59,742 nucleotides of DNA from a virus. The number at the start of each line of letters is the position of its first letter. Positions within the stretch are counted from its first letter, which is position 1. The stretch lies in IMG/VR virus record IMGVR_UViG_3300005593_000003, positions 1-59,742 of that record; one strand, given 5' to 3'. This document shows, piece by piece, positions 48,047-55,746 of this stretch. The notes beneath the pieces are model-generated. The model had not been told where the DNA came from. It saw only the letters and a list, made by a program, of their open reading frames with translations, and searched no databases. Position numbers and translations under genes: made by a program.

Positions 48047-48409
48047 ATGGCCAAGCAGTATAACATCGAAGATAGCCACAAGGGCGAGATGCTGGAGATT
48101 GTAATCGCCGTCAAAAACCCCGATGGCACTGTGATCGACGACCCCACGGGGCAGACGATAACGATCACAGTCGGCCGCACGCCGAATGACAACAAGATCC
48201 TGGCCTTCAACAGCGCGGATGAGCAGGTCAACATTCTCAATGTCGATAAGGGCGAATGGTACATTAAGCTTACCGAAGAAGAGTTGGCTGGCTTGCAAGA
48301 AGACCGGGCGTATTACTACAACATCTGGTCACAAAGCGCAGCGGGCGCGCCTCGACTACAAGCCTACGGCAGACTGAAACGAAAGCCTGCAATTCAGTAC
48401 ATGATCTAA
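48047..48409 (+). CDS. Beta-sandwich protein, BppU N-terminal-like (120 aa)
   Basis: A small domain of Ig type: Val-Ile-Ala-Val-Lys-Asn-Pro-Asp-Gly-Thr-Val-Ile-Asp-Asp-Pro-Thr-Gly and Thr-Ile-Thr-Ile-Thr-Val-Gly-Arg-Thr strands, then a Leu-Thr-Glu-Glu-Glu-Leu-Ala-Gly-Leu helix and Tyr-Tyr-Tyr-Asn-Ile-Trp. This resembles the N-terminal domain of lactococcal baseplate protein BppU and similar tail-attached proteins. It might connect the repeat protein to the virion. A strong terminator follows at once. Confidence 0.6.
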   Translation: MAKQYNIEDSHKGEMLEIVIAVKNPDGTVIDDPTGQTITITVGRTPNDNKILAFNSADEQVNILNVDKGEWYIKLTEEELAGLQEDRAYYYNIWSQSAAGAPRLQAYGRLKRKPAIQYMI

Positions 48410-48412
48410 GCC

Positions 48413-48437
48413 AAAGGCCGCGTAAGCGGCCTTTTTG
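48413..48437 (+). terminator. Intrinsic terminator closing the tail-fibre operon
   Basis: AAAGGCCGC-GTAA-GCGGCCTTT, a 9-bp stem running into TTTTT, 3 bp after the stop at 48409. Confidence 0.9.
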
Positions 48438-48465
48438 CTGTCAAGCACATTGTTCGGCTGCGAGT

Positions 48466-48486
48466 AAGTCAGCAATGAGTTACAAT
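48466..48486 (+). promoter_or_regulatory. Operator site 16 with TACAAT, replication promoter
   Basis: AAGTCA-GCAA-TGAGTT (48466-48481) runs into TACAAT (48481-48486). No clear -35 is seen. A start near 48493 gives a leader of about 22 nt to the ATG at 48515. Confidence 0.75.
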
Positions 48487-48514
48487 TGTGCCATCAGTTC
48501 TGAAGGAGAATGGC

Positions 48515-49309
48515 ATGTCCTCACGCCGTCGTCGGGAAGCAGAAACCGCCCGCAAGATCGAAGCAGAGCAACTGGCGCGAAAGGATCAGCCTGTACGCCG
48601 AAAGAAGGCGAAACCACCCCTCAAACCGCAGACAGACGCGCAGGCCCATTACCTGAACTGCATCGAGAACTGCCGGATCACATTCGGCCTTGGCCCCGCA
48701 GGGGTTGGCAAGACATACTGCGCCGGACGGACTGCCGCCCGGATGCTCAAAGAGAAGACCGTCGAGAAGGTTGTTCTCTCCCGCCCCGCGGTAGAAGCAG
48801 GGCAACCGATGGGCTTCCTCCCGGGAGATGTCGATGAAAAGATGGCTCCCTACATCGCTGCTTACGGCCCTGCCTTCACGGATGAGTTAGGCTCGGGCAG
48901 CTTTGAGTATTATACAAGTAATAGCATAATCGAAGTTGTACCTCTTAGTTTTATGCAGGGCAGGAGCTGGGATGAACCAACGATCGTCCTTTTGGATGAG
49001 GCTCAGAACAGCACCATCTTCGAGATGAAGATGTTCCTCACAAGGCTCGGGAAGGGTGCCAAGCTGATCATCGACGGCGACCCTCGGCAAATCGCTCCAG
49101 CCCTCAATGGTCAGTCAGGACTGATTGACGGTCTAAAGCGCACCCGATACATTAAGGGGGTAGGGGTAGCACAGTTCACACATGAAGACATCGTTCGCGA
49201 TCCGCTCGTGAAGGACATTCTGCTTGCCTATGGCGACTTTGAAGAGGGAACAGAAGTTGAAGCACATGATCTGCCGCAGTTCATCACTGGAGATCGACAC
49301 GCGGGTTGA
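48515..49309 (+). CDS. PhoH-like ATPase
   Basis: A cytoplasmic P-loop ATPase of the PhoH family (264 aa), common in phages; its role in infection is not settled (an RNA helicase or stress role is proposed). Walker A is GPAGVGKT at residues 60-67 and Walker B LLDEAQN (about 156-162). VEAGQPMGFLPGDVDEKM and GDPRQI are family motifs. The N terminus is basic and disordered. The start at 48515 (GGAGAATGGC upstream) is preferred to GTG 48488, which lies near the promoter. The 3' end overlaps the next frame. Confidence 0.85.
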   Translation: MSSRRRREAETARKIEAEQLARKDQPVRRKKAKPPLKPQTDAQAHYLNCIENCRITFGLGPAGVGKTYCAGRTAARMLKEKTVEKVVLSRPAVEAGQPMGFLPGDVDEKMAPYIAAYGPAFTDELGSGSFEYYTSNSIIEVVPLSFMQGRSWDEPTIVLLDEAQNSTIFEMKMFLTRLGKGAKLIIDGDPRQIAPALNGQSGLIDGLKRTRYIKGVGVAQFTHEDIVRDPLVKDILLAYGDFEEGTEVEAHDLPQFITGDRHAG

Positions 49310-50048
49310 GCACCTGGTCAAGCACTACGGGGAGTTCCAAGGGTCCGCTTTGGACTTCCTGTCGCTTGAAGTTTACGTTTCAAGATACTGGACGAGAGAG
49401 CAAATTAAGATCGGCATCGAGCGCACGCAGCAGACGTGGTTCGACTATCGCATGATCCATCCCGCGATGCGGGTTCTGCATTTTGCACATGAATATGCCC
49501 GCGCACGGGAGCGGGCTTTCCATCATCACTACGGGCGCTCAAAGGCCCAAAGCCCCGTGAATCCTTATAGCAAGCGCAGTTTGAGAAGCGGCTCCACTGC
49601 GTTGCTGATCAACACCATGCACATCGTTGATCAGATGAAGATGCCTTACCCGCTGTTCTTCGATGCGGTGATCGAGGCGCTTTTGCAAAAGCACGGCTAT
49701 ACGAAAGATTGGGACAGCACGGGCTGGGCCGCTGCCGCTGACGGGGTTCCGCTCTTGGGGCATATGCGCCACGGGCAGTCTGTCATTGCCGCTCAGCGGG
49801 CCTTTGAAGAGCGCTGCCGCACCCGTATGCCGCTGCCCAAGCATCCCAGCTACCGTATGAAGAACTGGGCCGGCACTCCTGCGCAAAAGGACTGCGTTGC
49901 GTGGTTCTGCTCAGAAGCAAAGCACCGGCGCGAGACAGAGCGCCCCTATGTTCTCAAGCGCATGATCGAGGATGACTTCCTCAATGAACGCGAAGTGCTC
50001 AGACGCTTCGGGGCCGATATGGTCAAGACAATTCGGGCTATCGTTTAG
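49266..50048 (+). CDS. Hypothetical protein (260 aa), replication region
   Basis: Unknown. The start is uncertain; ATG 49266 gives MICRSSSLEIDTRVE, while 49224 or 49230 would add 12-14 residues. The first 60 residues are acidic and helical. The middle is rich in His, Arg and Tyr (His-Phe-Ala-His-Glu-Tyr-Ala-Arg-Ala-Arg-Glu-Arg). Cys/Trp residues lie near the C terminus (Cys-Val-Ala-Trp-Phe-Cys). The basic character and the place between PhoH and DnaB suggest a nucleic-acid-binding or helicase-loading function. No motif proves this. Confidence 0.6.
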   Translation: MICRSSSLEIDTRVEHLVKHYGEFQGSALDFLSLEVYVSRYWTREQIKIGIERTQQTWFDYRMIHPAMRVLHFAHEYARARERAFHHHYGRSKAQSPVNPYSKRSLRSGSTALLINTMHIVDQMKMPYPLFFDAVIEALLQKHGYTKDWDSTGWAAAADGVPLLGHMRHGQSVIAAQRAFEERCRTRMPLPKHPSYRMKNWAGTPAQKDCVAWFCSEAKHRRETERPYVLKRMIEDDFLNEREVLRRFGADMVKTIRAIV

Positions 50049-50058
50049 CCCAGACTAC

Positions 50059-50074
50059 AAGTCAGCAGTGAATA
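50059..50074. promoter_or_regulatory. Operator-like sequence, site 17 (degenerate right half)
   Basis: AAGTCA-GCAG-TGAATA, 11 bp before the DnaB ATG. Only the left half is intact. Confidence 0.45.
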
Positions 50075-50084
50075 AAGGCGAGAC

Positions 50085-52817
50085 ATGACAGAAGAAACAG
50101 TGGAAGAGTTCGAAGCAGAGGCGACATTCGACTTCGACGAAGCATTCCAGCTCAAGGTGGCGGCTCTCTGCACGCGGGACGTAATGTTCAATGTGCGCAC
50201 GAGTGGCCTGATCGAGCCAGGCTATTTCGAGAACGCAGCACATGGCACGATCGTGGGTCTGGTGAGCAATCACTATGACACCTACAAGACCGTGCCCTCG
50301 ACAGTGGTGCTTGCGAAGCTGATCAAAGATGCGGTCGCATCGAAGATCATTCGCGAAGATATGCTGCCGGATGTCAAAACGGAGCTGGGCAAGATCCTCC
50401 GGGCTGATCTTAGCGATCGGGACTATGTGGTTGATCAAGTCGCAACCTTCGCCCGACATCAGGCGATCTACAACGCGATGATCAAGTCCAGCAGCTATCT
50501 GGAGAAGAATGACTTCGACCAGATTGAAGCTCAGATGGGCAAGGCGATCATGGTGGGCGCCAATGACGCAAGCGAAGCCCACGACCTTTTTCTCGACATT
50601 GAAGCCCGGGCGGAGATGCGTAAAGAGATTGCGGCGGGCACACGCAAGCGGGCCGTGACATCAGGCTATCGAGAGTTTGACGATGCCACAGCTGACGGCG
50701 GCTTCACCCGCGGCGAACTGTCAGTCCTCATGGGCCCGGCGAAAATGGGCAAATGCGTAACAGGCGACACGCTGATCATCACCGAAGACGGGATGGTGCG
50801 TATCGACGACTATCTGCCCCCTGACATGCCAACAGGCGCAATGGATGCGATCGACATCGGCATTCTGGGAAAAGACGGCGCTGAACGTGCAAGCCACATC
50901 TACAACAGCGGTGTGCGAAAGACCCGCCGGATCAGAACCCGTCGCGGCTATGAGATTGAAGGCAGTCTCAATCACCCCATGATGGTTATGACCAAAAACG
51001 GTCTCGATTGGGTCAATCTCGAAGATGTTCGCAAAGGCGATGCGATGGCTGTCCAGCGCGGGGAATTGCGTTTTGGACATCACGTTGATCTGATCCCGGC
51101 GCGCAATGCCACGTTCGATTGGATCGAATTCAGCCCAAGGCGGGGAACGCACAATCTGATCAAACTTCCCGTTGCGATGACGCCCGATTTAGCGGAGCTT
51201 CTGGGCATGATTGTTGCCGAGGGGCATGTTGCCATAAAGGACGCACTTGTCACCTTTACGCAGAAGGACGAAAGCATTCTGCGGCGATACTGCGAACTCA
51301 TGCACCGACACTTTGGGCTTGAGCCGACGGTCAGCAAGGGGGATCGGGCCTTTGAGGCGCGTGTCTATAACCGCATGCTGCAAGTCTTCCTCGACAAGCT
51401 CGGACTGCCCGCGACACTCTCTGCCCAGAAGGAAATCCCAAAGAGCATCAGGCGCGCTCCCTATGGCGTTGTGAAGCGCTTTCTGGAGACTGTCATGGGT
51501 CTGGAAGGGTCTGTCGTCACAGCCCCGTCAGGCAAGCTCTCATATCATCTGACGATGGCATCGAAGGAGCTGATGCGACAGGTGCATCTGCAACTGCTCA
51601 ACTTCGGCATTGTCTGCAAGATGCGGCTCAAGCCCGGGTGTGCAACAAACGGCACAGGTATCATGCGGGAATACTGGCACATCGAAGTGGCAGGGCAACA
51701 CAATCTGCAACTGCTTGCGGAGATTGGGCTCTATGAGCCGCGCAAGACGAAAGCTCTGAAGGAAGGGCTGACGGGTATTGACGCAACAGCACAAGACCGC
51801 ATCCCCAATGCCGCTGCAAAAGTCACCAAGATCATGCAGGAGATGATGGCGGCCGGCATTAAGCTGAAACGTGATGTGCCACCGACGCTCTGCAAACAGC
51901 TCTATGCCGTGAAATCTGGAAGACGGCACCTGAGCTATGTCATCGCCGATCAGCTGTCTGAGTTCATCGGGGATAGGGTGATGGGCGAGGGAGTCACATG
52001 GCTGCGCGATACATTGCGACAGGGCTATGCCTATGACGAGATCGTGGAGATTGTCGAGGGCGAGGCGCAGACGATGGATATCTCTGTACCTGAGACCAAC
52101 AGCTTTTGGGCAAATGGCCTGATCAGTCACAACTCCTTCGGGCTATTGAATTTCGCGGTGAATGCGATCAAGGCGCGTTTCAACGTGCTGTTTATCTCGC
52201 TCGAAAACAGCGTCGAGGTGACGACCAATCGGGCAGAGGCGTATCTGTCAGGCATCCCAACCCGCGATCTGAATGATCACATCGACGAAGTGGCACAGAA
52301 GGTGCGCGCGGCTCTTGAGGGGCGCGGGACAATGAAGGTGCATCGCTTTGCGACCAACTCATTCTCCCCGCGTGACCTCAAGCGATTGATCGAGCGCTAC
52401 CGCGCGCAGGGCATGCTCTTCGATATGGTCGTGATCGACTATTGGGACATTATGAAGCCGCCCATCCGCTACAAGGATGACAAGATCTCCGAAAGCCGCG
52501 AGATCGGCGTCGAGCTGCGTCAGATCGCGATGGAAGAGGACATCGCAATGCTCACAGCGGTGCAGACGAACCGCGAGGGGTACAAGGCCAAGACTGCGAA
52601 AGCTGATCACGTCGCCGAAGACTTCAACAAGGTGCGTCTCGCTGACTTCCTGTTCTCAATCAACGCGACAGATCAAGAAAAGGCCGACAAGGTTGCACGG
52701 CTCTATTTCGCTGCCGTGCGTAACGCAGAGGGCGGCTACGAGCGCACGGTGCATCAAGACTTGGCGCGCGCCACCTTCATCAAGAAGTTTGAGCCAAAGG
52801 GGTCTTACGGTGAGTGA
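50085..52817 (+). CDS. Replicative DNA helicase (DnaB-like) with intein
   Basis: The precursor has 910 residues; removal of the intein (residues 224-683) leaves a helicase of about 450 aa. Walker A GPAKMGK-S is split by the intein between Lys and Ser, and the C-extein starts SFGLLNFAV. Walker B is VVIDYWD (about residue 785 of the precursor). An Arg-rich segment and a Glu-Ile-Gly-Val-Glu-Leu-Arg-Gln-Ile-Ala motif follow, typical of DnaB. It would unwind DNA at the phage fork with the primase encoded next. AAAGGCGAG precedes the start. It overlaps the primase gene by 8 bp. Confidence 0.9.
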   Translation: MTEETVEEFEAEATFDFDEAFQLKVAALCTRDVMFNVRTSGLIEPGYFENAAHGTIVGLVSNHYDTYKTVPSTVVLAKLIKDAVASKIIREDMLPDVKTELGKILRADLSDRDYVVDQVATFARHQAIYNAMIKSSSYLEKNDFDQIEAQMGKAIMVGANDASEAHDLFLDIEARAEMRKEIAAGTRKRAVTSGYREFDDATADGGFTRGELSVLMGPAKMGKCVTGDTLIITEDGMVRIDDYLPPDMPTGAMDAIDIGILGKDGAERASHIYNSGVRKTRRIRTRRGYEIEGSLNHPMMVMTKNGLDWVNLEDVRKGDAMAVQRGELRFGHHVDLIPARNATFDWIEFSPRRGTHNLIKLPVAMTPDLAELLGMIVAEGHVAIKDALVTFTQKDESILRRYCELMHRHFGLEPTVSKGDRAFEARVYNRMLQVFLDKLGLPATLSAQKEIPKSIRRAPYGVVKRFLETVMGLEGSVVTAPSGKLSYHLTMASKELMRQVHLQLLNFGIVCKMRLKPGCATNGTGIMREYWHIEVAGQHNLQLLAEIGLYEPRKTKALKEGLTGIDATAQDRIPNAAAKVTKIMQEMMAAGIKLKRDVPPTLCKQLYAVKSGRRHLSYVIADQLSEFIGDRVMGEGVTWLRDTLRQGYAYDEIVEIVEGEAQTMDISVPETNSFWANGLISHNSFGLLNFAVNAIKARFNVLFISLENSVEVTTNRAEAYLSGIPTRDLNDHIDEVAQKVRAALEGRGTMKVHRFATNSFSPRDLKRLIERYRAQGMLFDMVVIDYWDIMKPPIRYKDDKISESREIGVELRQIAMEEDIAMLTAVQTNREGYKAKTAKADHVAEDFNKVRLADFLFSINATDQEKADKVARLYFAAVRNAEGGYERTVHQDLARATFIKKFEPKGSYGE
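50754..52133 (+). mobile_element. Intein with LAGLIDADG homing endonuclease inside DnaB
   Basis: A 460-residue class 1 intein. It begins Cys-Val-Thr-Gly-Asp-Thr-Leu (block A) and ends with Ile-Ser-His-Asn before Ser, the standard catalytic ends. Block B is about Gly-Ser-Leu-Asn-His-Pro-Met. Two dodecapeptides resemble LAGLIDADG (LAELLGMIVAEG at about residue 368 and FLETVMGLEG near 466) and keep the acidic residue, so the nuclease may be active. It sits inside the P-loop, a favoured intein site in DnaB and other ATPases. Confidence 0.9.
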
Positions 52818-53892
52818 GATTGACGATCTTCTGGAGAGCATTCTGCTTGAGGATGTGCTTGAGCGTGAGGGCATGGACTACGGCACAGGCTCGGGCAGTC
52901 GTGGCGAGCAGCTGAACATCAAGGAGTGCCCTTTCTGTGGCGGGGACGACTGGAAAGTCTATGCCAACCGCGACAGCGGCTTGGGCAACTGCTTTCACGG
53001 CTCATGCCAAGAGACGTTCAATCTCTACAAGTTCACGCGACAGGTGGTCGAGAATAGCGGCGGCGGCAGTGCCGTCGCTTATCTCAACAAGCTCGCGATG
53101 GAGATGGGTTGGCGGCCGGCAGCGCGTGAGCGGGTCGATGTCGAGACCTATGATGCAACAGATTGGGAGCTTCCGGGCGGCACGATCAAGCTGCCCGACC
53201 GCAAGGGCAACATGCTACCCTATCTCACAGAGCGCGGCGTCGATGCAGAGACAGCGGAATGGTTCGATCTGCGCTACTGCCATGATGGGTGGTACAAATA
53301 CACCAAAGTCGGCGGCGAGGAGGGCTTCATGCCTTTCAAGAAGCGCGTGATCTTCCCCATTCACGACCTTGACGGCACGATGGTGAACTTTCAGGGCCGC
53401 GACATCACGGGCAAGGCAGACAGCAAATACATCTTCCCACCCAGGCTGCCCGGGACAGGGCGTTTCCTCTACAACGGACATCGCTTTGGGCGAAAGAAGC
53501 GGGCGCTGCTCTGCGAGGGCGTCATGGACGTGATCGGGGCGCATAAGGCGCTGGAGTCGCACAAAGAGATCGGCATCTTAGGCAGCTTCGGCATGCATCT
53601 GTCGTCGGGTGATGATGGCAATGATCAGATGTCGCGCTTTCTGGAGCTGAAGGCGAGGGGTCTCGAAGAAGTGACGATCATGTGGGATGGCGAGAGGAAA
53701 GCCTACAAGGCAGCTGTGAAAGCCGCACGCACCCTCTGCGGCATAGGGATCAAGGGAAAGGTCGCGATGCTGCCTGCGGGCAAAGACCCCGGCGAAGCGC
53801 GGGCTGCCGAGATTATCAGCGCCTATGAGAAGGCGGTCTCAGCGAGCGGTAGCGGGGGCTTGGCGCTGACTTTGAAATGCCCGTATAAGTAA
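52810..53892 (+). CDS. DNA primase (zinc ribbon and Toprim)
   Basis: Makes RNA primers at the fork (360 aa). The N-terminal zinc ribbon has Cys40, Cys43, Cys61 and Cys66 with His63 nearby (CPFCGG, CFHGSC). The Toprim domain has Glu in LLCEGVMDV (about residue 240) and Asp in MWDGERK (about 298). The start is GTG at 52810, overlapping the helicase stop by 8 bp; a frame open upstream to 52477 lies inside the helicase gene. No helicase domain is fused. Confidence 0.9.
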   Translation: MSEIDDLLESILLEDVLEREGMDYGTGSGSRGEQLNIKECPFCGGDDWKVYANRDSGLGNCFHGSCQETFNLYKFTRQVVENSGGGSAVAYLNKLAMEMGWRPAARERVDVETYDATDWELPGGTIKLPDRKGNMLPYLTERGVDAETAEWFDLRYCHDGWYKYTKVGGEEGFMPFKKRVIFPIHDLDGTMVNFQGRDITGKADSKYIFPPRLPGTGRFLYNGHRFGRKKRALLCEGVMDVIGAHKALESHKEIGILGSFGMHLSSGDDGNDQMSRFLELKARGLEEVTIMWDGERKAYKAAVKAARTLCGIGIKGKVAMLPAGKDPGEARAAEIISAYEKAVSASGSGGLALTLKCPYK

Positions 53893-53906
53893 GTCACTAT
53901 TGATCT
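53891..53906. promoter_or_regulatory. Operator-like sequence, site 18 (degenerate right half)
   Basis: AAGTCA-CTAT-TGATCT overlaps the primase stop. GCTATC follows at about -10 spacing. It precedes the gene at 53954 by 48 bp. Confidence 0.45.
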
Positions 53907-53953
53907 ACCTGCTATCGTGTTCTACGAATGATTCGAGAGACGAGGGGAAGACG

Positions 53954-54547
53954 ATGATGGAAATGCTGCCGCCGAGAGCTGAGGGGCTGGTCAAGAGCAT
54001 GCTTGAGAGTGCCAAGAGGCAGATCGAGCGTAATCTCACCGATATGTACGGTACAGTCCCGCCCATCACGGACAGTCACACGGTAAGAGCGACGCTCACG
54101 AACGACACGGCGGGAATGAGAAAGAGACTGAACCTCTCGGCTGAGGTTCACTTCCGGATCGAACAGCATCGCACTGAAATGGAGCCTCTCGCGCTCGCTG
54201 ATTCCGACCGTCTTCGTCCTGTATCCCCTGTAATAAAGACAGAAACGCTCTCGTCCTACACCTGTGACTTCGCATTGGAAGTCTGGCTCGATGACATGGA
54301 GATCGCGTCAAGCGAAGGCATGGCATGGAATAAGGTGATGGAGAGCATGGAGGTTAAACTTCATCAGATCGAAGGCGAAATCGTACCCACTGCCAGTGAT
54401 GATTTGAGAAGCGAGAAAACAGCCCACCACAAACTCGGTAGGACACAAGAGACTGTTGCCCCACCAAGACCCAAAGCGCATTCTAAACCCACAGCAAAGA
54501 AGAGCGCCCCTAAAGTGACCCACGACGAGGGTTTCGGCGCGTGGTGA
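53954..54547 (+). CDS. Hypothetical protein (197 aa), replication region
   Basis: Unknown. The start at 53954 (MMEMLPPRAEG) has AGGGGAAG upstream; an earlier in-frame start at 53900 lies close to the operator-like site and looks less likely. The N-terminal half is helical and amphipathic, the centre has a Cys-Asp-Phe-Ala-Leu-Glu-Val strand, and the last 45 residues are Lys/Pro/Ala-rich. They end in the acidic-aromatic tip Asp-Glu-Gly-Phe-Gly-Ala-Trp, a type of tail found on proteins that dock to replication partners. Function is otherwise open. Confidence 0.6.
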   Translation: MMEMLPPRAEGLVKSMLESAKRQIERNLTDMYGTVPPITDSHTVRATLTNDTAGMRKRLNLSAEVHFRIEQHRTEMEPLALADSDRLRPVSPVIKTETLSSYTCDFALEVWLDDMEIASSEGMAWNKVMESMEVKLHQIEGEIVPTASDDLRSEKTAHHKLGRTQETVAPPRPKAHSKPTAKKSAPKVTHDEGFGAW

Positions 54548-54552
54548 GGGAG

Positions 54553-54568
54553 AAGTCAGCAGTGACGA
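54553..54568. promoter_or_regulatory. Operator site 19
   Basis: AAGTCA-GCAG-TGACGA. TATACA at 54574 would be a -10, but the GTG start at 54562 lies inside the palindrome, so this copy sits at the very start of the gene. Confidence 0.5.
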
Positions 54569-55191
54569 ACCACTATACATTCGATTGCCCTGTGACACAG
54601 AGCGCAGCGAAGCTGGAGGATTGTGAACGCCGGCATAATGCCGCGATGCAGGGCAAGCACAGCGAAATCGAGCCGAAGATATGCGCGGTCGCGCATCAAT
54701 GCTGGATGTGCCCGGTACGCAATGCCTTTCGCGTGGGCGGCCCGTGGAGCAAGCCTGGCAGCAAGCCGCATTGGGACAGCCCTCGGGAGGGGGTCGCCAA
54801 GCTGCCGTCGCAGATCACGGGTTACGCCCTGCGGCATACGCTGCCCAATGAGAACGACTATCGCCGCGCGGGTATCTTCGAGGGGCCGATCTACAACGAT
54901 CACCTGATGAAGCTGCAAGGGGTCGCGGCGTCAGCGGCGCCCAAGCCCCAGCCCAAGGCGAGCAAGCCCGCGCCCAAGCGTAAAGCGAAGCCCAAGAGCA
55001 ACCTTGATGCGCTCGATCAGGTCGAGACGAACAGCATGAGCAAAGCGGTCACAGAAGCCGTTGCAGCTGAGAAGGCAAAGCCCAAAGCCGCCCCGCAGCC
55101 AAAGCTCAAGGCAGAGAAGCCCGCGGCCCCGGGCAAGAAACTGTCGCTCGCGGAGCGCGCCAAACTGATGAAGCAAAGGAAGTCGGCATGA
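54562..55191 (+). CDS. Hypothetical protein with Cys motifs and Lys/Pro/Ala-rich tail (209 aa)
   Basis: Unknown. GTG 54562 is preferred (GAGGGAG upstream); a start at 54541 would lie inside the previous gene. Cys residues at about 9, 20, 41, 48 and 51 (Asp-Cys-Pro, Asp-Cys-Glu-Arg, Cys-Ala-Val, Gln-Cys-Trp-Met-Cys-Pro) look like one or two metal sites. Residues 115-200 are alternating Lys, Pro and Ala with short helices, probably a flexible nucleic-acid-binding tail. It overlaps the next gene by 4 bp. Confidence 0.6.
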   Translation: MTNHYTFDCPVTQSAAKLEDCERRHNAAMQGKHSEIEPKICAVAHQCWMCPVRNAFRVGGPWSKPGSKPHWDSPREGVAKLPSQITGYALRHTLPNENDYRRAGIFEGPIYNDHLMKLQGVAASAAPKPQPKASKPAPKRKAKPKSNLDALDQVETNSMSKAVTEAVAAEKAKPKAAPQPKLKAEKPAAPGKKLSLAERAKLMKQRKSA

Positions 55192-55727
55192 GCATCGGGG
55201 AATTTCTGAACAACTGGCGCGATCGCGTGCGGCGTCTCGATCAGAAGCATTACGGCAAGCGCGAAGTCGAGGAGATGCTCAACAACGCTATTTCCAAGCT
55301 CGAAGACGCTGGCGTGCCCGACATGTCTGAGACATGCCGCGGACCCATTCAGATCGAGACGCTCAGACGCGGAGATGTGTTCATTCACAAGCTGATCGGC
55401 GGCAAAGTGCGCCCGTGGATCGTGCTGAAGGACAAAGGTGAGTTCGTCATCGCGGTGTCGATGTCGTCCAGCGAATGCATTCCCGGCGCCATTAAGTCGA
55501 AGTGCCGGCTCTGGCCGAACTCCTGGATCACCCCGACGATCACCACAGTGAGCAAGGAGTTCGCCCTGAAAGAGGTGACGCGACCTTACACAGATCACGC
55601 GCATTTGGAGAAGATCGAGCAGGACATCATGCGGACATTTGAGCCGCAGCGTATCACGTCCATCGCTCAAATTCTCCAGCGCATGAGACCAGCAGGGGGC
55701 GAAGGCCCTGTTGTAACCCAACCATGA
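55188..55727 (+). CDS. Small protein with PemK/MazF-like barrel pattern (179 aa)
   Basis: Family call tentative. Residues about 58-90 (Arg-Arg-Gly-Asp-Val-Phe-Ile-His-Lys, Gly-Lys-Val-Arg-Pro-Trp-Ile-Val-Leu, Ile-Ala-Val-Ser-Met-Ser) follow the strand and Arg-Pro pattern of PemK/MazF-type toxins. The first 45 residues are helical and charged, and the C-terminal 60 residues add helices. No antitoxin gene is seen beside it, so it may be a nuclease or nucleic-acid-binding protein in replication rather than a toxin. GGAAG precedes the ATG, and the gene overlaps the one before by 4 bp. Confidence 0.5.
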   Translation: MSIGEFLNNWRDRVRRLDQKHYGKREVEEMLNNAISKLEDAGVPDMSETCRGPIQIETLRRGDVFIHKLIGGKVRPWIVLKDKGEFVIAVSMSSSECIPGAIKSKCRLWPNSWITPTITTVSKEFALKEVTRPYTDHAHLEKIEQDIMRTFEPQRITSIAQILQRMRPAGGEGPVVTQP

Positions 55728-55746
55728 ACAGAGGAATGATTCACCA

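Noticed and set aside
55188-55727. Complete toxin-antitoxin pair
   Set aside because: No small antitoxin-like gene lies next to the PemK-like frame. The neighbours are replication genes.
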